From the NCBI RefSeq assembly GCF_030142155.1, contig NZ_CP126247.1, forward strand, positions 2,294,001-2,358,000: a stretch of DNA of 64,000 nt, in the 5' to 3' direction. Made by a program: the position numbers and the translations under genes. The notes under the pieces are model-generated. The model ran no database searches, was not told the DNA's origin, and saw only the letters and a list, made by a program, of their open reading frames with translations. How positions within the stretch are numbered: the first letter of the stretch is position 1; the number at the start of each line of letters is the position of its first letter. The DNA is from Arthrobacter sp. zg-Y820 (lineage in GTDB: Bacteria > Actinomycetota > Actinomycetes > Actinomycetales > Micrococcaceae). Of this stretch, positions 9,601-19,874 are shown piece after piece.

Positions 9601-9716
9601 TCAACCGGACCCGGTGCAACACGTCCCGGCTCAACCAGTCCGGGCTCACCCGGACCAGACTCACCCGGCCCTTCCTCACCCGCACCCCTCGGAAAACTGC
9701 GTGCCGGTTTCGACAT
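6642..9716 (-). CDS. comEC: ComEC/Rec2-type DNA uptake channel
   Basis: 1024 aa, longer than the usual ~750-850. Inner-membrane channel thought to pass single-stranded DNA during transformation. The order is: a low-complexity Gly/Pro/Glu then Ser/Ala-rich extension (~1-150), DUF4131-like membrane segments, the multi-pass Competence domain (around ISHIVAVSG-type text, here LTHIVAVSGANCG), and a C-terminal metallo-beta-lactamase domain with LSHAHLDHYGG (~806-815). The start ATG 9716 lies 9 nt after the comEA stop with GAGG as ribosome-binding site, so the long N-terminus looks genuine. comEA is directly upstream in the same operon. Whether the organism is competent is unknown. Confidence 0.93.
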   Translation of the reverse strand: MSKPARSFPRGAGEEGPGESGPGEPGLVEPGRVAPGPVDPGRVAPGPGEPGLVEPGEPGEPDEPGSVRRGSRWHRYTAAAVQGQLPAVTAGSANTADFSNSPDSFTAAGSSTAAGSSKTAGSARTSGPSGASRAAGSGPASRLLHRLRVRARASDAPSDLQIHPLLELRLVPVAAAAWIAAALAMRADQGASATAAGFGLAGTALIVVAMAFLLQKRRFAVRRAGPGRPWPLLRTLARAAAVPLAAASLVSVCAGALLAERTAGPVAAAIADGAAVTGDFRAVTDARAVAADQFSGDSRFLVETVLEEATSGGQRFTSAATVLVIGNSGYGSIHLGDTFSAAGNLQATAPGERSVAVLYANGQPRVEPAGGWYGQTARIRTTFAAAAGQYSGVVGTDAAGLLPGMALGDRSTLDASLETAMKNTGLTHIVAVSGANCGFLLAFVFLLARSVRLPRSVAAAAGVLALLGFVLVVRPDASVLRAAVMGSLGTLAVLTGRGKLPAALLCLSITVLLAVDPWLSGSYAFILSVLATAGLILLGPRLTELLSRRLPWPLAAALAVPLAAQFFCSPVLVLLQPQVPVFSLPANVAVAPVVPLVTVAGMAAAVLAATVPALAVPFLLAAGAGAAWTAFVARSFSTLPGSLLPWPAGAPGVLLMAAAAGAGVWLLWRAGPGREERTGGEERTGGEKRRMGRLLSGRRASGRTHRRPDAAWEESGRDAATGWRKTVPAAALLLLLPPAASAAWTYMLPGPAPPGWTAAACDVGQGDGLVVRTGPNRAVVIDAGPDPDVMDRCLDRLGVETVDLFILSHAHLDHYGGSAGVLRDRQVHRIAYSTAEQQLSGPLREELEGAGAEMVHLTEGMAARIGTLQWEVLWPPGNGAQATENDASAVVLITVGAEDQPDSKTQPGRPQLTLLLTGDIEQEAAAAVLSRHAWLAADGVDVLKVPHHGARNGGTQLIEELRPSLALISVGADNDYGHPGPAILSALERAGTAVARTDLLGSIVLQTDGTTVKVRRLVRRALRG
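9528..9680 (-). repeat. Degenerate tandem repeat encoding a Gly-Pro-rich tail of ComEC
   Basis: The 5' end of comEC holds Pro-Gly-Glu/Val-type repeats. Two copies of a 30-bp unit (9578-9607 and 9608-9637) differ by one base, and shorter related units flank them. At the protein level this gives runs such as EPGLVEPGRVAPGPVDPG. It looks like recent slippage or unequal exchange. Confidence 0.75.
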
Positions 9717-9725
9717 CTGCGGGCC

Positions 9726-10712
9726 TCAGACCGTGATCAGCGGCAGCAAGGCGGCCAGCATGGCTTCACCGATGCCGGGCACCGCATCAATGTCCTCCGG
9801 ACGGGAGAAGCTGCCGTGGTCCTCGCGCCAGGCAATGATGCGTTCGGCAATAACAGGCCCAACCCGGGGCAGGGAATCGAGTTCCTGCAGCGAGGCAGTA
9901 TTGATGTTGAGCAGCCCAGCCCCGCCGCCCGCTGCTGATCCAGATCCCGTCCCTGATCCACCGGTGCCGGTGCCGGCATCGGCCCCGCTGGCCGGTTCCT
10001 GCGGCGGCGGTACGGCAGCCTCTCCCACCCGGGGCACGACGACCATCATTCCGTCCTGCAACGGCGCCGCGAGATTCACGGCAGTGAGGTCTGCCTCCGG
10101 CATCACTCCGCCTGCGGCGTCCACCGCATCAGCGGTCCTGCTTCCGGACGGCACCCGCACCACGCCGGGATGCGTCACGGCCCCGGCGACGTGGATTACC
10201 AGCACTGACGGAACAGGAGATTGCCCTGGGGCACCATTGGCTGGATCACTGCGGGTGCCGACGTCCGCTCCGGAGCCCTGTTCGTCCTCCTGGTTCTGCC
10301 CGTGTGCCTGGTTTTGTCCCTGATCTTCGGTGCCGGATGTCTGGTCCTCGGCGCCCGAGCCGGAGCCTGAGCTGTCTGCAGCACCATCCCCGTCTGAACC
10401 GTCCGGATCCGACCCGTCCAGGTCGAGCTCGACGCTGCTGATTTCAGCAGGAGTGCCACCGCCTTTAAAAACCGCCAGGCCCGTGGCCACTCCGATCAGC
10501 AGGCAGACGGCAAGGACCGCGGCGCGAAAGGACAGGAGCCATCGCCGCGGCGGACCTGACGGGACCCCCGGGCCAGTGCCGATGCCATCGGAGGCTTCGG
10601 ATATGCCGGGAGTTTTGGGGGCCTTCCCTGCTTCATCAGGGTGATCGTCTGTCAGCCACGATGCCGAAAGTCTCGGTGCGGAGGGTGCGGTGTCCCAGCG
10701 GTGTTCTGCCAT
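9726..10712 (-). CDS. comEA: ComEA-type DNA-binding protein
   Basis: 328 aa. Membrane-tethered DNA receptor of the transformation machinery. It has a cytoplasmic N-terminus, one transmembrane helix (~62-82), a long acidic Ser/Gly/Gln linker (~95-155), an SLBB domain (VIHVAGAVTHPGVVRVPSG), and a C-terminal helix-hairpin-helix DNA-binding domain (LLNINTASLQELDSLPRVG). The linker is longer and more acidic than in typical ComEA. It is followed by comEC after 9 nt. TAGCGT lies 6 nt upstream of the ATG, suggesting a leaderless transcript. Confidence 0.92.
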   Translation of the reverse strand: MAEHRWDTAPSAPRLSASWLTDDHPDEAGKAPKTPGISEASDGIGTGPGVPSGPPRRWLLSFRAAVLAVCLLIGVATGLAVFKGGGTPAEISSVELDLDGSDPDGSDGDGAADSSGSGSGAEDQTSGTEDQGQNQAHGQNQEDEQGSGADVGTRSDPANGAPGQSPVPSVLVIHVAGAVTHPGVVRVPSGSRTADAVDAAGGVMPEADLTAVNLAAPLQDGMMVVVPRVGEAAVPPPQEPASGADAGTGTGGSGTGSGSAAGGGAGLLNINTASLQELDSLPRVGPVIAERIIAWREDHGSFSRPEDIDAVPGIGEAMLAALLPLITV

Positions 10713-10718
10713 GCCCTC

Positions 10719-10724
10719 ACGCTA
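10719..10724 (-). promoter_or_regulatory. -10 element of comEA, probable leaderless promoter
   Basis: On the minus strand TAGCGT is followed by GAGGGC and then the comEA ATG. The 6-nt spacing puts the expected start of transcription at the initiation codon. No strong -35 is visible. Confidence 0.45.
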
Positions 10725-10854
10725 GGACGGCAGCGCACGGTGGGGGCGGGAACATTCATCGCTGTGAGTTATGTGCCCTGCCGTGTAGCCGCTGCGGAAC
10801 CTGTGCAGGGCAGAACTGCAGGGTAGAACGAAGAGCACTCGGCCCAGTGCCGGA

Positions 10855-11892
10855 TTATGCCGACGGGCGGCCCGGCCCGGTTCCGCCACCAGATCCCGGT
10901 CGAGTTCCAGCCTCAGGCCCGGCGCCGGGGCCCGCACCCGGTTCCGGCGGAGGCACCGGTGATTCTCCGGCTATCGCCACAGCCAGCACGCCCAGCCCGG
11001 CGTGGGCGGCCAGCACGGCGGGCAGCGAACAGATCATCAGTTCCACATCGGGCGAAACGTCGGTGATGGTCCCGGCCAGGCGCTCGGCTTCGCCCTCGTT
11101 GCCGAAGTGGTGCACGGCAACGCGCACCCGCCCGGTCCGGGCGGAAATGTCCTGCTGGACCAGTTCGGTCAGCCTCAGGAGGGCTCGCGGAGCGGAACGC
11201 ACCCGCTCCAGCGGCACGATCCTGCCCTCACGCACCACCAGGATCGGCTTCACGGCGAACAGGGTGCCGATCCAGCCCGCGGCTGCCCCGACGCGGCCGC
11301 CGCGGCGCAGCTGTTCGAGGCTGGGAACGTAAAAAAGGATGGTGACGGAGCGGGCGGCCGCCCGGGCCGCCGCAGCCACAGACTCAACGGATCCGCCGTC
11401 GCGCGCGGTTTCCGCTGCGGCGACGACGGCGAAACCCAGGCCCATGGCCACGCTGGAGCTGTCGATGACGGTCACGGGAATGGCCGCCGAGCGCGCCGCG
11501 AGCCGGGCGGAATCCACAGTTCCGGACAGGTGGCCGGAGAGATGCAGTGACACCACCGACGAGCACCCGGCCGCAGCCAGCTCCGCGTAGGCGGCCTCAA
11601 ACTGCCCCGGCGACGGACGCGAGGTCCGAACCTCGGAACCCTGGGCCAACGCCAAAGCGAGGGCACCGATCATGCGGTCGGTGCCCTCGCCGTAAATCTG
11701 ATCGCCGATCATGACCGGCATGGAAACCACCCGCACCAGGTCAGTGACTGCTGCGGAAGCGGCCCAGTTTTCGGGCAGCGCGGCGGCGGAGTCAGTGACC
11801 ACGCCGACCCGGGGCGCGGGGGCGGCTCCGGCTTCGCGGAGCCGCCCCCGTTTCGCTCGCTGGCTCAGCTTTTCCAGCCAGTCCGCGTTCAT
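10855..11892 (-). CDS. DegV family fatty-acid-binding protein
   Basis: 345 aa. DegV proteins bind a fatty acid and in firmicutes serve as FakB, the acyl carrier of fatty-acid kinase. Here the DegV fold runs from ~28 to ~310: GVVTDSAAALP at the start, RTSRPSPGQFEAAYAEL, SLHLSGHLSGT (binding Ser/Thr), and RGGRVGAAAGWIGTLFAVKP. The last ~35 residues are a Gly/Pro/Glu-rich low-complexity tail not needed for the fold. No FakA-like kinase gene is in the window. It lies between leuS and comEA on the same strand, with gaps of 59 and 142 bp. Confidence 0.88.
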   Translation of the reverse strand: MNADWLEKLSQRAKRGRLREAGAAPAPRVGVVTDSAAALPENWAASAAVTDLVRVVSMPVMIGDQIYGEGTDRMIGALALALAQGSEVRTSRPSPGQFEAAYAELAAAGCSSVVSLHLSGHLSGTVDSARLAARSAAIPVTVIDSSSVAMGLGFAVVAAAETARDGGSVESVAAAARAAARSVTILFYVPSLEQLRRGGRVGAAAGWIGTLFAVKPILVVREGRIVPLERVRSAPRALLRLTELVQQDISARTGRVRVAVHHFGNEGEAERLAGTITDVSPDVELMICSLPAVLAAHAGLGVLAVAIAGESPVPPPEPGAGPGAGPEAGTRPGSGGGTGPGRPSA

Positions 11893-11951
11893 CTGTCCCC
11901 CGTGCCGCTTGCCCGTTGTTGCCTGCCTGGTCTGTCCGTCCGTGCGCCAGC

Positions 11952-14450
<2,499 letters not shown>

Positions 14451-14550
14451 TGTTGTCGCCTCTGTCCTCAAAGAAATCCTGTTGATCCGCGGTTGCCGGT
14501 CCGTGCCGGTCCCGCCGCTTAAAACTCAAGTTCCTGACGCTCTCCCCCAG

Positions 14551-14607
14551 ACACACAAAAGCCCCTCGGCAAGCAAGGGGCTTGGCCGCGCACGGACGGT
14601 GCGCGGC
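14551..14607 (-). promoter_or_regulatory. leuS transcription attenuator (pause hairpin plus terminator)
   Basis: On the minus strand, stem 1:2 is GCCGCGCAC/GTGCGCGGC (14599-14607 with 14585-14593) and begins inside the leader-peptide stop codon. Next comes the terminator AAGCCCCT/AGGGGCTT (14576-14583 with 14559-14566), followed by TTGTGTGT. An alternative antiterminator can form: CGGCCAAG, spanning the end of stem 2 and the 5' terminator arm, pairs with CTTGCCG in the terminator loop, with one bulged C. A ribosome stalled on the Leu codons would free this pairing; one that reaches the stop codon would favour the terminator. Confidence 0.75.
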
Positions 14608-14633
14608 TACCTAAGGAGGAGGGAAACGTTCAT
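14607..14633 (-). CDS. Leucine leader peptide of the leuS attenuator
   Basis: Eight codons, MNVSLLLR, then TAG. Three adjacent Leu codons (CTC CTC CTT) directly precede Arg and the stop, the signature of a sensing leader peptide. ATG 14633 lies 6 nt downstream of TAAAGT, so the mRNA is probably leaderless for this peptide. The stop codon enters the 5' arm of the first hairpin. The peptide itself is not expected to have a function; its translation measures leucyl-tRNA supply for leuS downstream. Confidence 0.75.
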   Translation of the reverse strand: MNVSLLLR

Positions 14634-14639
14634 CTTTCC

Positions 14640-14645
14640 ACTTTA
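14640..14645 (-). promoter_or_regulatory. -10 element of the leuS leader transcript
   Basis: Minus-strand TAAAGT, then GGAAAG, then the leader-peptide ATG. A weak -35 (CTGGTG) lies 17 nt upstream. This places the start of transcription at the leader-peptide start codon. Confidence 0.5.
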
Positions 14646-14783
14646 CAACAGCACCGCCCGTACACCAGCCGAACCGCGGGCGGCGAAGCGGCGGGCCGCA
14701 GGCAAAAGGTACGACGACGGCGGCAGCTGTCCTGCATGTGCCGGATCCTTCGCCTTGCGTATCTTTGCGGGGCGTCCGTGCGT

Positions 14784-15782
14784 CTACCGGATAGGACGCC
14801 CTGGGGCAGTTACTGCTTGCCCTGCCGCCGCGGCGGCATCCCGGGCGGCACGGAAGGCCAGGAACGCCTCGCGGCTGGTGTACGTGGGGGCAAAGCCGAA
14901 GTCTTCCTTCAAGGCCGTGTTGTCCAGCACCGGGCGGTAGCGCAGGAACCGCAGTTGTTCCGGTCCGTGCACGGTCAGCTTCAGCCGGCGCCCCAGCCAC
15001 AGGGCCGCCGCCAGCACCGGGCCGGGAACCGTGAGCGTCCCCCGGCCCAGCAGTGCGGCGATCTCGCGGACGGTCAGGGCGCCGTCGCCTGCCACATTGA
15101 AGATGCCGCTGCGCCCGGTCACCACGGCGCGGACCATGGCGTCGGCGACGTCGGTGTCCCAGGCAAAGACAAACGGGGACTCACTGCCCGCAACCCGCAG
15201 CAGCCGCGGCGCATCGAACAGTGCGGTGATCTGGTTGCGGACCTGCTCCCCCAGGATGGTGCCGATGCGGAAGATCGTCTGTTTCAGCTCCGGATGCTCC
15301 TGCCGGCAGCGGGCCAGCTCCTCCTCGACCAGGCGCTTGTGGCGGCTGTAGGCAAACTCGTCGTTGCCGCGCAGCGGATCGTTTTCCCGCAGCCACGCCG
15401 GGTTGTCGGGGTGGTAGCCGTAGGCCGCTCCGGAGGAGGAAATGACCACATGATTTACCCCCGCGTCGATGCAGGCCGCCAGCACGTTCCGGGAACCGGT
15501 CACATCCACCCTGAACTCCTGTTCGCGGGTGGTGTCCTTGCCCGGATTCACGATCGCCGCCAGATGCACCACGGTATCGATCCGGTGCTCCGCCAGCAGC
15601 CGGCCCACGTCGGGGGAACAAACATCGGCCAGGGCGTAGTGAACACCGTCAAGGCGGCGTTCGGCGGCGGGTTCCCGGATGTCCAGGGACAGGACGTGGG
15701 AAATCTTCGGATGCTCCAGCAGCTTGGCCACCACCGCGCTGCCGAGGAAGCCGTTGCCGCCGGTGACGCAGACCCGGCTCAC
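14784..15782 (-). CDS. NAD(P)-dependent epimerase/dehydratase (extended SDR)
   Basis: 332 aa. Extended short-chain dehydrogenase/reductase: the Rossmann motif VTGGNGFLGS at the N-terminus, the catalytic pair in FAYSRHK, and an upstream Ser segment VISSSGAAYG. Members act on nucleotide sugars or on 3-beta-hydroxysteroid-like substrates; the substrate cannot be decided here. GTG 15782 (MSRVCVTGG) overlaps the symporter stop by GTGA, so the two are translationally coupled. It is the last gene of an FMO-symporter-SDR operon. Confidence 0.8.
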   Translation of the reverse strand: MSRVCVTGGNGFLGSAVVAKLLEHPKISHVLSLDIREPAAERRLDGVHYALADVCSPDVGRLLAEHRIDTVVHLAAIVNPGKDTTREQEFRVDVTGSRNVLAACIDAGVNHVVISSSGAAYGYHPDNPAWLRENDPLRGNDEFAYSRHKRLVEEELARCRQEHPELKQTIFRIGTILGEQVRNQITALFDAPRLLRVAGSESPFVFAWDTDVADAMVRAVVTGRSGIFNVAGDGALTVREIAALLGRGTLTVPGPVLAAALWLGRRLKLTVHGPEQLRFLRYRPVLDNTALKEDFGFAPTYTSREAFLAFRAARDAAAAAGQAVTAPGRPIR

Positions 15783-16729
15783 GCGGTTCCCTCCCGGGCT
15801 GTGGTGCCGGCAGCACCGCCAGCGCGGACGGCTTTCCGGGCATCCCGCCGCCGCCACCAGGTGGCCAGCAGCAGGCCGGCCAGAATGTCCCAGATCCCCC
15901 ACCAGGCGGCAATCATGGCCATGCCGCCCAGCCCGGCGAAGAAGGTGAGGGTCAGGCCCAGCCCCAGCCCGGTGTTCCGGGCCCCCACCTCGAAGGCGAA
16001 GGCCCTGCGGTCCGGCTCCCCCAGCCGGGCTGCGGCGGCTGTCCAGTAACCGACGGCCAGGGCCACGGCGTCATGCAGCAGCACCACCAGGAAGATGGTG
16101 CCGAGGTGCTCGCGCAGCGGTCCCAGGTTGCTGGCCGTGCCGGAGACGATGAACACCAGCAGCGCTACCAGGCCCACCCGCTGCACCCACGGCAGGGCCT
16201 TGGCGGTCAGGGCGGGGAACCGACGGGCCAGCGGCATGCCCACGGCAAAGGGAACCCCGATGATCAGCAGCACCTGGACCAGCATCTCTGTGCGGTTCAG
16301 GGAAAAGTCCCGCATCAGGGCGTCAGTGGCCGGGTTCAGCGACGCCCAGAGCGCCACATTCAGCGGCATGACCACGATGGCCACCAGGTTGGATACCGCG
16401 GTCATCGACGCTGACAAGGCAACATTGCCTCCGGCCCGGTGGGTCAGCACATTGGAGATTCCGCCCGGCGGGCAGCACGCCACCAGGATCATGCCCAGCG
16501 CGATCGAGGCTGGAACCTTCAGCAGCAGGGCAAGCCCGACGGTGACGGCGGGCAGGAGCAGGTATTGGGCGCCGATGCCCAGCACCACCGCCTTGGGATG
16601 GCGGGCAACGGTTCGGAAGTCAGACGGGCGGACCTCCAGGGCGATTCCGAGAATGATCAGGGCCAGGACCGCGTTCAGGACGATCAGCGAGGCTGGGGTG
16701 AAGCTCAGTACGACGTCGTCAATGGGCAT
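15779..16729 (-). CDS. Bile acid:sodium symporter (SBF/BASS) family transporter
   Basis: 316 aa with about nine hydrophobic segments. SBF-like features include LVACCPPGGISNVLTHRAGG, the broken-helix Pro/Gly region, and FEVGARNTGLGLGLTLT in the second repeat. The family moves organic anions (bile acids, pantoate, keto acids) with sodium across the inner membrane; the substrate here is unknown. The start ATG 16729 (MPIDDVVLS) overlaps the FMO stop by 11 nt. GTGA overlap links it to the SDR gene downstream. A longer upstream frame exists but has no membrane-protein character. Confidence 0.83.
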   Translation of the reverse strand: MPIDDVVLSFTPASLIVLNAVLALIILGIALEVRPSDFRTVARHPKAVVLGIGAQYLLLPAVTVGLALLLKVPASIALGMILVACCPPGGISNVLTHRAGGNVALSASMTAVSNLVAIVVMPLNVALWASLNPATDALMRDFSLNRTEMLVQVLLIIGVPFAVGMPLARRFPALTAKALPWVQRVGLVALLVFIVSGTASNLGPLREHLGTIFLVVLLHDAVALAVGYWTAAAARLGEPDRRAFAFEVGARNTGLGLGLTLTFFAGLGGMAMIAAWWGIWDILAGLLLATWWRRRDARKAVRAGGAAGTTAREGTA

Positions 16730-18095
16730 CCGCGCCCACCTCCTGCCGCGCCGGCGCCCCATTTGACCCGCCGGGGTGGTCCGGCGGGTCAAGGAGCGCC
16801 AGGTGGGCGGCCAATTGGGCCCGGTAGGCATCCTTGTTGACGTAGTAGCTCATCCGGTCCAGCCCAAGGTACTTGTAGCCGCCGGTCATGTCAGGTGACG
16901 GTCCGGCCAGGGCCTTCCGGAACCCGGCCGCGCGCTGGGGCGCACGGGCCTGCGCGGCGAGGTAGGCGGCTGCGAGTTCGGCCTGCCGGTAGCGGCCCTC
17001 CCAGCCCAGCCCGGAGGCTTCCACCATGCCCACCACCATCAGGTTTTCCGCCTGCCGGCTGAACATGTTCAGGTACAGCGACGGCGACGGGCCGGTCCAG
17101 CCCAGCTGGGCCCGATCCAGGAAGGGGTAGGAAAGGACGTAGCCGGTGGACAGCAGCACGAGGTCGTAGTCTCCGGAAGTGCCGTCGCGAAAGTGCACTG
17201 TGTGACCGTCGAGCCGGGAAACGTCCGGCATGACCCGGAGGTCGCCGTGGCCCAGGTGGTGCAGGATCAGCGAGTTGACCACCGGATGCGATTCGTAGAT
17301 CCGGTAGCCCGGGTCGGGGAAGCCAAAGCGGCGGGGGTCGCCGGTGAACATCCGCAGCAGCCGCTTGTCGATGAACTGCTTCAGCGGCCGGGGCAGCGGA
17401 CGGCCCCGGTTCAGTGTGTCGGCGGGCCGGCCGAAAATGTACTTCGGGATGAAGTAGTACCCGCGGCGGACGCTGATGTCCACGGCCGCGGCATGGTGCA
17501 CGGCGTCCACGGCAATGTCGCAGCCGCTGTTGCCCGCACCCACGACCAGAACGCGTTTGCCGGCCAGCTCGGCGGGGTTTTTATAGTGCGCCGAGTGCAG
17601 GATCTCGCCGGCAAAGGTGCCCGGAAACTCGGGCACGAAAGGAGTGTGCAGCGTGCCGGTGGCCACAATCACTGCCCTGAACCTGGCGCTGCCCTCCCCG
17701 TCCGCGCTGCGCCAGGACACCTGCCAGCCGCCGTCGTCCTCCGTGGCGCAGGTGATCTGCGTCCCGAACCGGATGGAGCCGCGCAGCCCGAAATGGTCCG
17801 CGTACCCGCGGAAGTACTCCCGCAGGTGCCGGTGCCCGGGATAGTCCGGGGTGCCCGCGGGCATCGGATATTCCGCGAACTCGGTGGTGGTTCTTGACGA
17901 AATGAGATGGGCGGATTCATATACGGTGCTGGACGGATTCTCGATGTTCCAGAGTCCGCCCACATCGGTGTGCTGTTCAAAGCCGACAAAATCCAGCCCC
18001 CGGCGGGACAGCGCCCGCATGGCCGCCAACCCGCTGGGTCCTGCTCCGATGACCACCACCGGCAGTCCCCCGCGTCCTGCCGTAGGTTCCAACAC
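16719..18095 (-). CDS. Flavin-containing monooxygenase
   Basis: 458 aa. Class B flavoprotein monooxygenase: FAD-binding GAGPSGLAA near residue 17, an FMO-type fingerprint FAGEILHSAHY (~160), NADP-binding VVGAGNSGCD (~180), and the C-terminal LLSTGYVLSYPF motif. These enzymes oxygenate soft nucleophiles or ketones. It has a GTG start with GGGA nearby. It heads a tightly overlapping operon with an SBF transporter and an SDR, which suggests uptake or export and modification of one hydrophobic or carbonyl compound. Confidence 0.87.
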   Translation of the reverse strand: MLEPTAGRGGLPVVVIGAGPSGLAAMRALSRRGLDFVGFEQHTDVGGLWNIENPSSTVYESAHLISSRTTTEFAEYPMPAGTPDYPGHRHLREYFRGYADHFGLRGSIRFGTQITCATEDDGGWQVSWRSADGEGSARFRAVIVATGTLHTPFVPEFPGTFAGEILHSAHYKNPAELAGKRVLVVGAGNSGCDIAVDAVHHAAAVDISVRRGYYFIPKYIFGRPADTLNRGRPLPRPLKQFIDKRLLRMFTGDPRRFGFPDPGYRIYESHPVVNSLILHHLGHGDLRVMPDVSRLDGHTVHFRDGTSGDYDLVLLSTGYVLSYPFLDRAQLGWTGPSPSLYLNMFSRQAENLMVVGMVEASGLGWEGRYRQAELAAAYLAAQARAPQRAAGFRKALAGPSPDMTGGYKYLGLDRMSYYVNKDAYRAQLAAHLALLDPPDHPGGSNGAPARQEVGADAH

Positions 18096-18218
18096 TCATT
18101 CCCGCTTTCGTGACCTGCATCACCTTTGATGCTGCCAGCACGCTACGACAAAGGGCAGGAAGGGTCAAACACCGCCCCCGGCCGGTTGCCGCCGGGTTCT
18201 GCGCGCGGACGACGAAGG

Positions 18219-18242
18219 GCCCCGGCGAAAATTCGCCGGGGC
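18219..18242. terminator. Hairpin downstream of glpK
   Basis: GCCCCGGCGAA (18219-18229) and TTCGCCGGGGC (18232-18242) are perfectly complementary. They lie between the glpK stop and the FMO start. There is no long U tract on the minus strand, but the stem is very stable and separates two transcription units. Confidence 0.6.
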
Positions 18243-18289
18243 ACTTCAGTCCTGCCGCTGCAGCAGTCCTACCGCTTAAGCAAAAGCGC

Positions 18290-19810
18290 TTACAGCACGT
18301 CCTCGTCGACCCAGTCGAAGGTCTTCGTTACGGCCTTGGACCACAGCCGCATCTGACGGTCACGCTCGCTGACCTCCATCTGCGGAGTCCAGCGGGTATC
18401 TTCGGCCCACTTCATGGCCAGCTCATCGGTGTCGTTCCAATAGCCCACGGCCAGTCCGGCTGCATACGCGGCACCCAGGGCCGTGGTCTCGACGATCTTG
18501 GGGCGGACCACGTCCACGCCGAGGATGTCCGCCTGGAACTGCATGAGCGCCTCGTTGGCGACCATGCCGCCGTCGACCCGCAGCTCGGTGAGCGGCACGC
18601 CGGAGTCGGCATTGACGGCGTCGAGCACCTCGCGCGTCTGGAAGGCGGTGGCCTCCAGCGCGGCGCGGGCGATGTGGTTCTTGTTGACGAACCGGGTCAG
18701 GCCCACGATCGCGCCGCGGGCGTCGGAACGCCAGTGCGGAGCGAACAGTCCGGAGAAGGCCGGCACAATGTACACGCCGCCGTTGTCCGTGACCTCGGTG
18801 GCGAGGGTTTCGATCTCCGCGGCACTCTGGATCATGCCCAGGTTGTCGCGCAGCCACTGGACCAGCGAACCGGTGACGGCAATTGAGCCTTCCAGTGCGT
18901 AGACCGGCTTGGCATCGCCCAGCTGGTACGCCACGGTGGTGATCAGGCCGTTCTCGGAGCGGACGATCTCCTCACCGGTGTTGAAGATCAGGAAGCAGCC
19001 GGTGCCGTAGGTGTTCTTGGCAGCACCCTGGCTGAAGGCAGCCTGGCCGAAGGTGGCGGCCTGCTGGTCGCCCAGGATTCCGGCGACGGGGGTTTCGCGC
19101 AGGAGCTGCGCGCCGTGGACGGTGCCGTACACCTCGGAGGAGGACTTGATCTCCGGCATCATGGACATCGGCACGCCGAAGTCCTTGAGGATTTCCTCGT
19201 CCCAGGTCAGGGTCTCAAGGTTCATGAACAGGGTGCGCGAAGCGTTGGTCACATCGGTGATGTGGACACCGTTTTCCGTGCCACCGGTGAGGTTCCAGAC
19301 AATCCAGGAGTCGGTGTTGCCGAAGAGCAGGTCTCCGGCCTCGGCGCGCTCACGTGCGCCTTCCACGTTGTCCAGGATCCATTTGATCTTGGTGCCGGAG
19401 AAGTAGGTGGCCAGCGGCAGACCCACCCGTTCCTTATAGCGGTCCAGGCCGCCGTCCTTCGCCATTTCGTTCACCGTCGGCTGCGTGCGGGTGTCCTGCC
19501 AGACAATGGCGTTGTACACCGGCTTGCCCGTGGTCTTGTCCCAGACCACGGCGGTTTCGCGCTGGTTGGTGATGCCGACGGCGGCGATGTCGTGCCGCGT
19601 CAGGTTCGCCTTTGACAGCGCGGTTCCCACAACTTCCCGGACGTTTGTCCAGATTTCCTCGGGATCGTGCTCCACCCAGCCGGCACGCGGGAGGATCTGC
19701 TCATGTTCCTTCTGACCGGTCGAGACGATTTCGCCGTCGTGGTTGAACACGATGGCACGGCTGCTGGTGGTGCCCTGGTCAATGGCAATGATGTAGGTCG
19801 GGTCAGGCAT
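18290..19810 (-). CDS. glpK: Glycerol kinase
   Basis: 506 aa; phosphorylates glycerol to glycerol-3-phosphate with ATP, trapping it in the cytoplasm. FGGY kinase fold: [15 protein letters not shown] at the N-terminus, [19 protein letters not shown] in the middle, and [11 protein letters not shown] in the ATP-binding half. The start codon ATG 19810 is preceded by AAAGGAG. It lies 64 nt after glpF on the same strand, the usual facilitator-kinase operon. No glpD is in the window. Confidence 0.97.
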   Translation of the reverse strand: MPDPTYIIAIDQGTTSSRAIVFNHDGEIVSTGQKEHEQILPRAGWVEHDPEEIWTNVREVVGTALSKANLTRHDIAAVGITNQRETAVVWDKTTGKPVYNAIVWQDTRTQPTVNEMAKDGGLDRYKERVGLPLATYFSGTKIKWILDNVEGARERAEAGDLLFGNTDSWIVWNLTGGTENGVHITDVTNASRTLFMNLETLTWDEEILKDFGVPMSMMPEIKSSSEVYGTVHGAQLLRETPVAGILGDQQAATFGQAAFSQGAAKNTYGTGCFLIFNTGEEIVRSENGLITTVAYQLGDAKPVYALEGSIAVTGSLVQWLRDNLGMIQSAAEIETLATEVTDNGGVYIVPAFSGLFAPHWRSDARGAIVGLTRFVNKNHIARAALEATAFQTREVLDAVNADSGVPLTELRVDGGMVANEALMQFQADILGVDVVRPKIVETTALGAAYAAGLAVGYWNDTDELAMKWAEDTRWTPQMEVSERDRQMRLWSKAVTKTFDWVDEDVL

Positions 19811-19874
19811 GGTTGGCTCCTTTTACTGCTGGACGGACGGGAGAGCACGGGAACAAGCCGCCGTGCTGAGGGAC

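Noticed and set aside
8737..10323. Open frame of about 528 codons opposite comEC/comEA
   Set aside because: Ser/Pro/Ala repeats mirror the low-complexity codons of comEC.
14784..15902. Longer N-terminus for the SDR gene
   Set aside because: The extension overlaps the symporter and lacks family similarity; the Rossmann motif begins at the GTG 15782 start.
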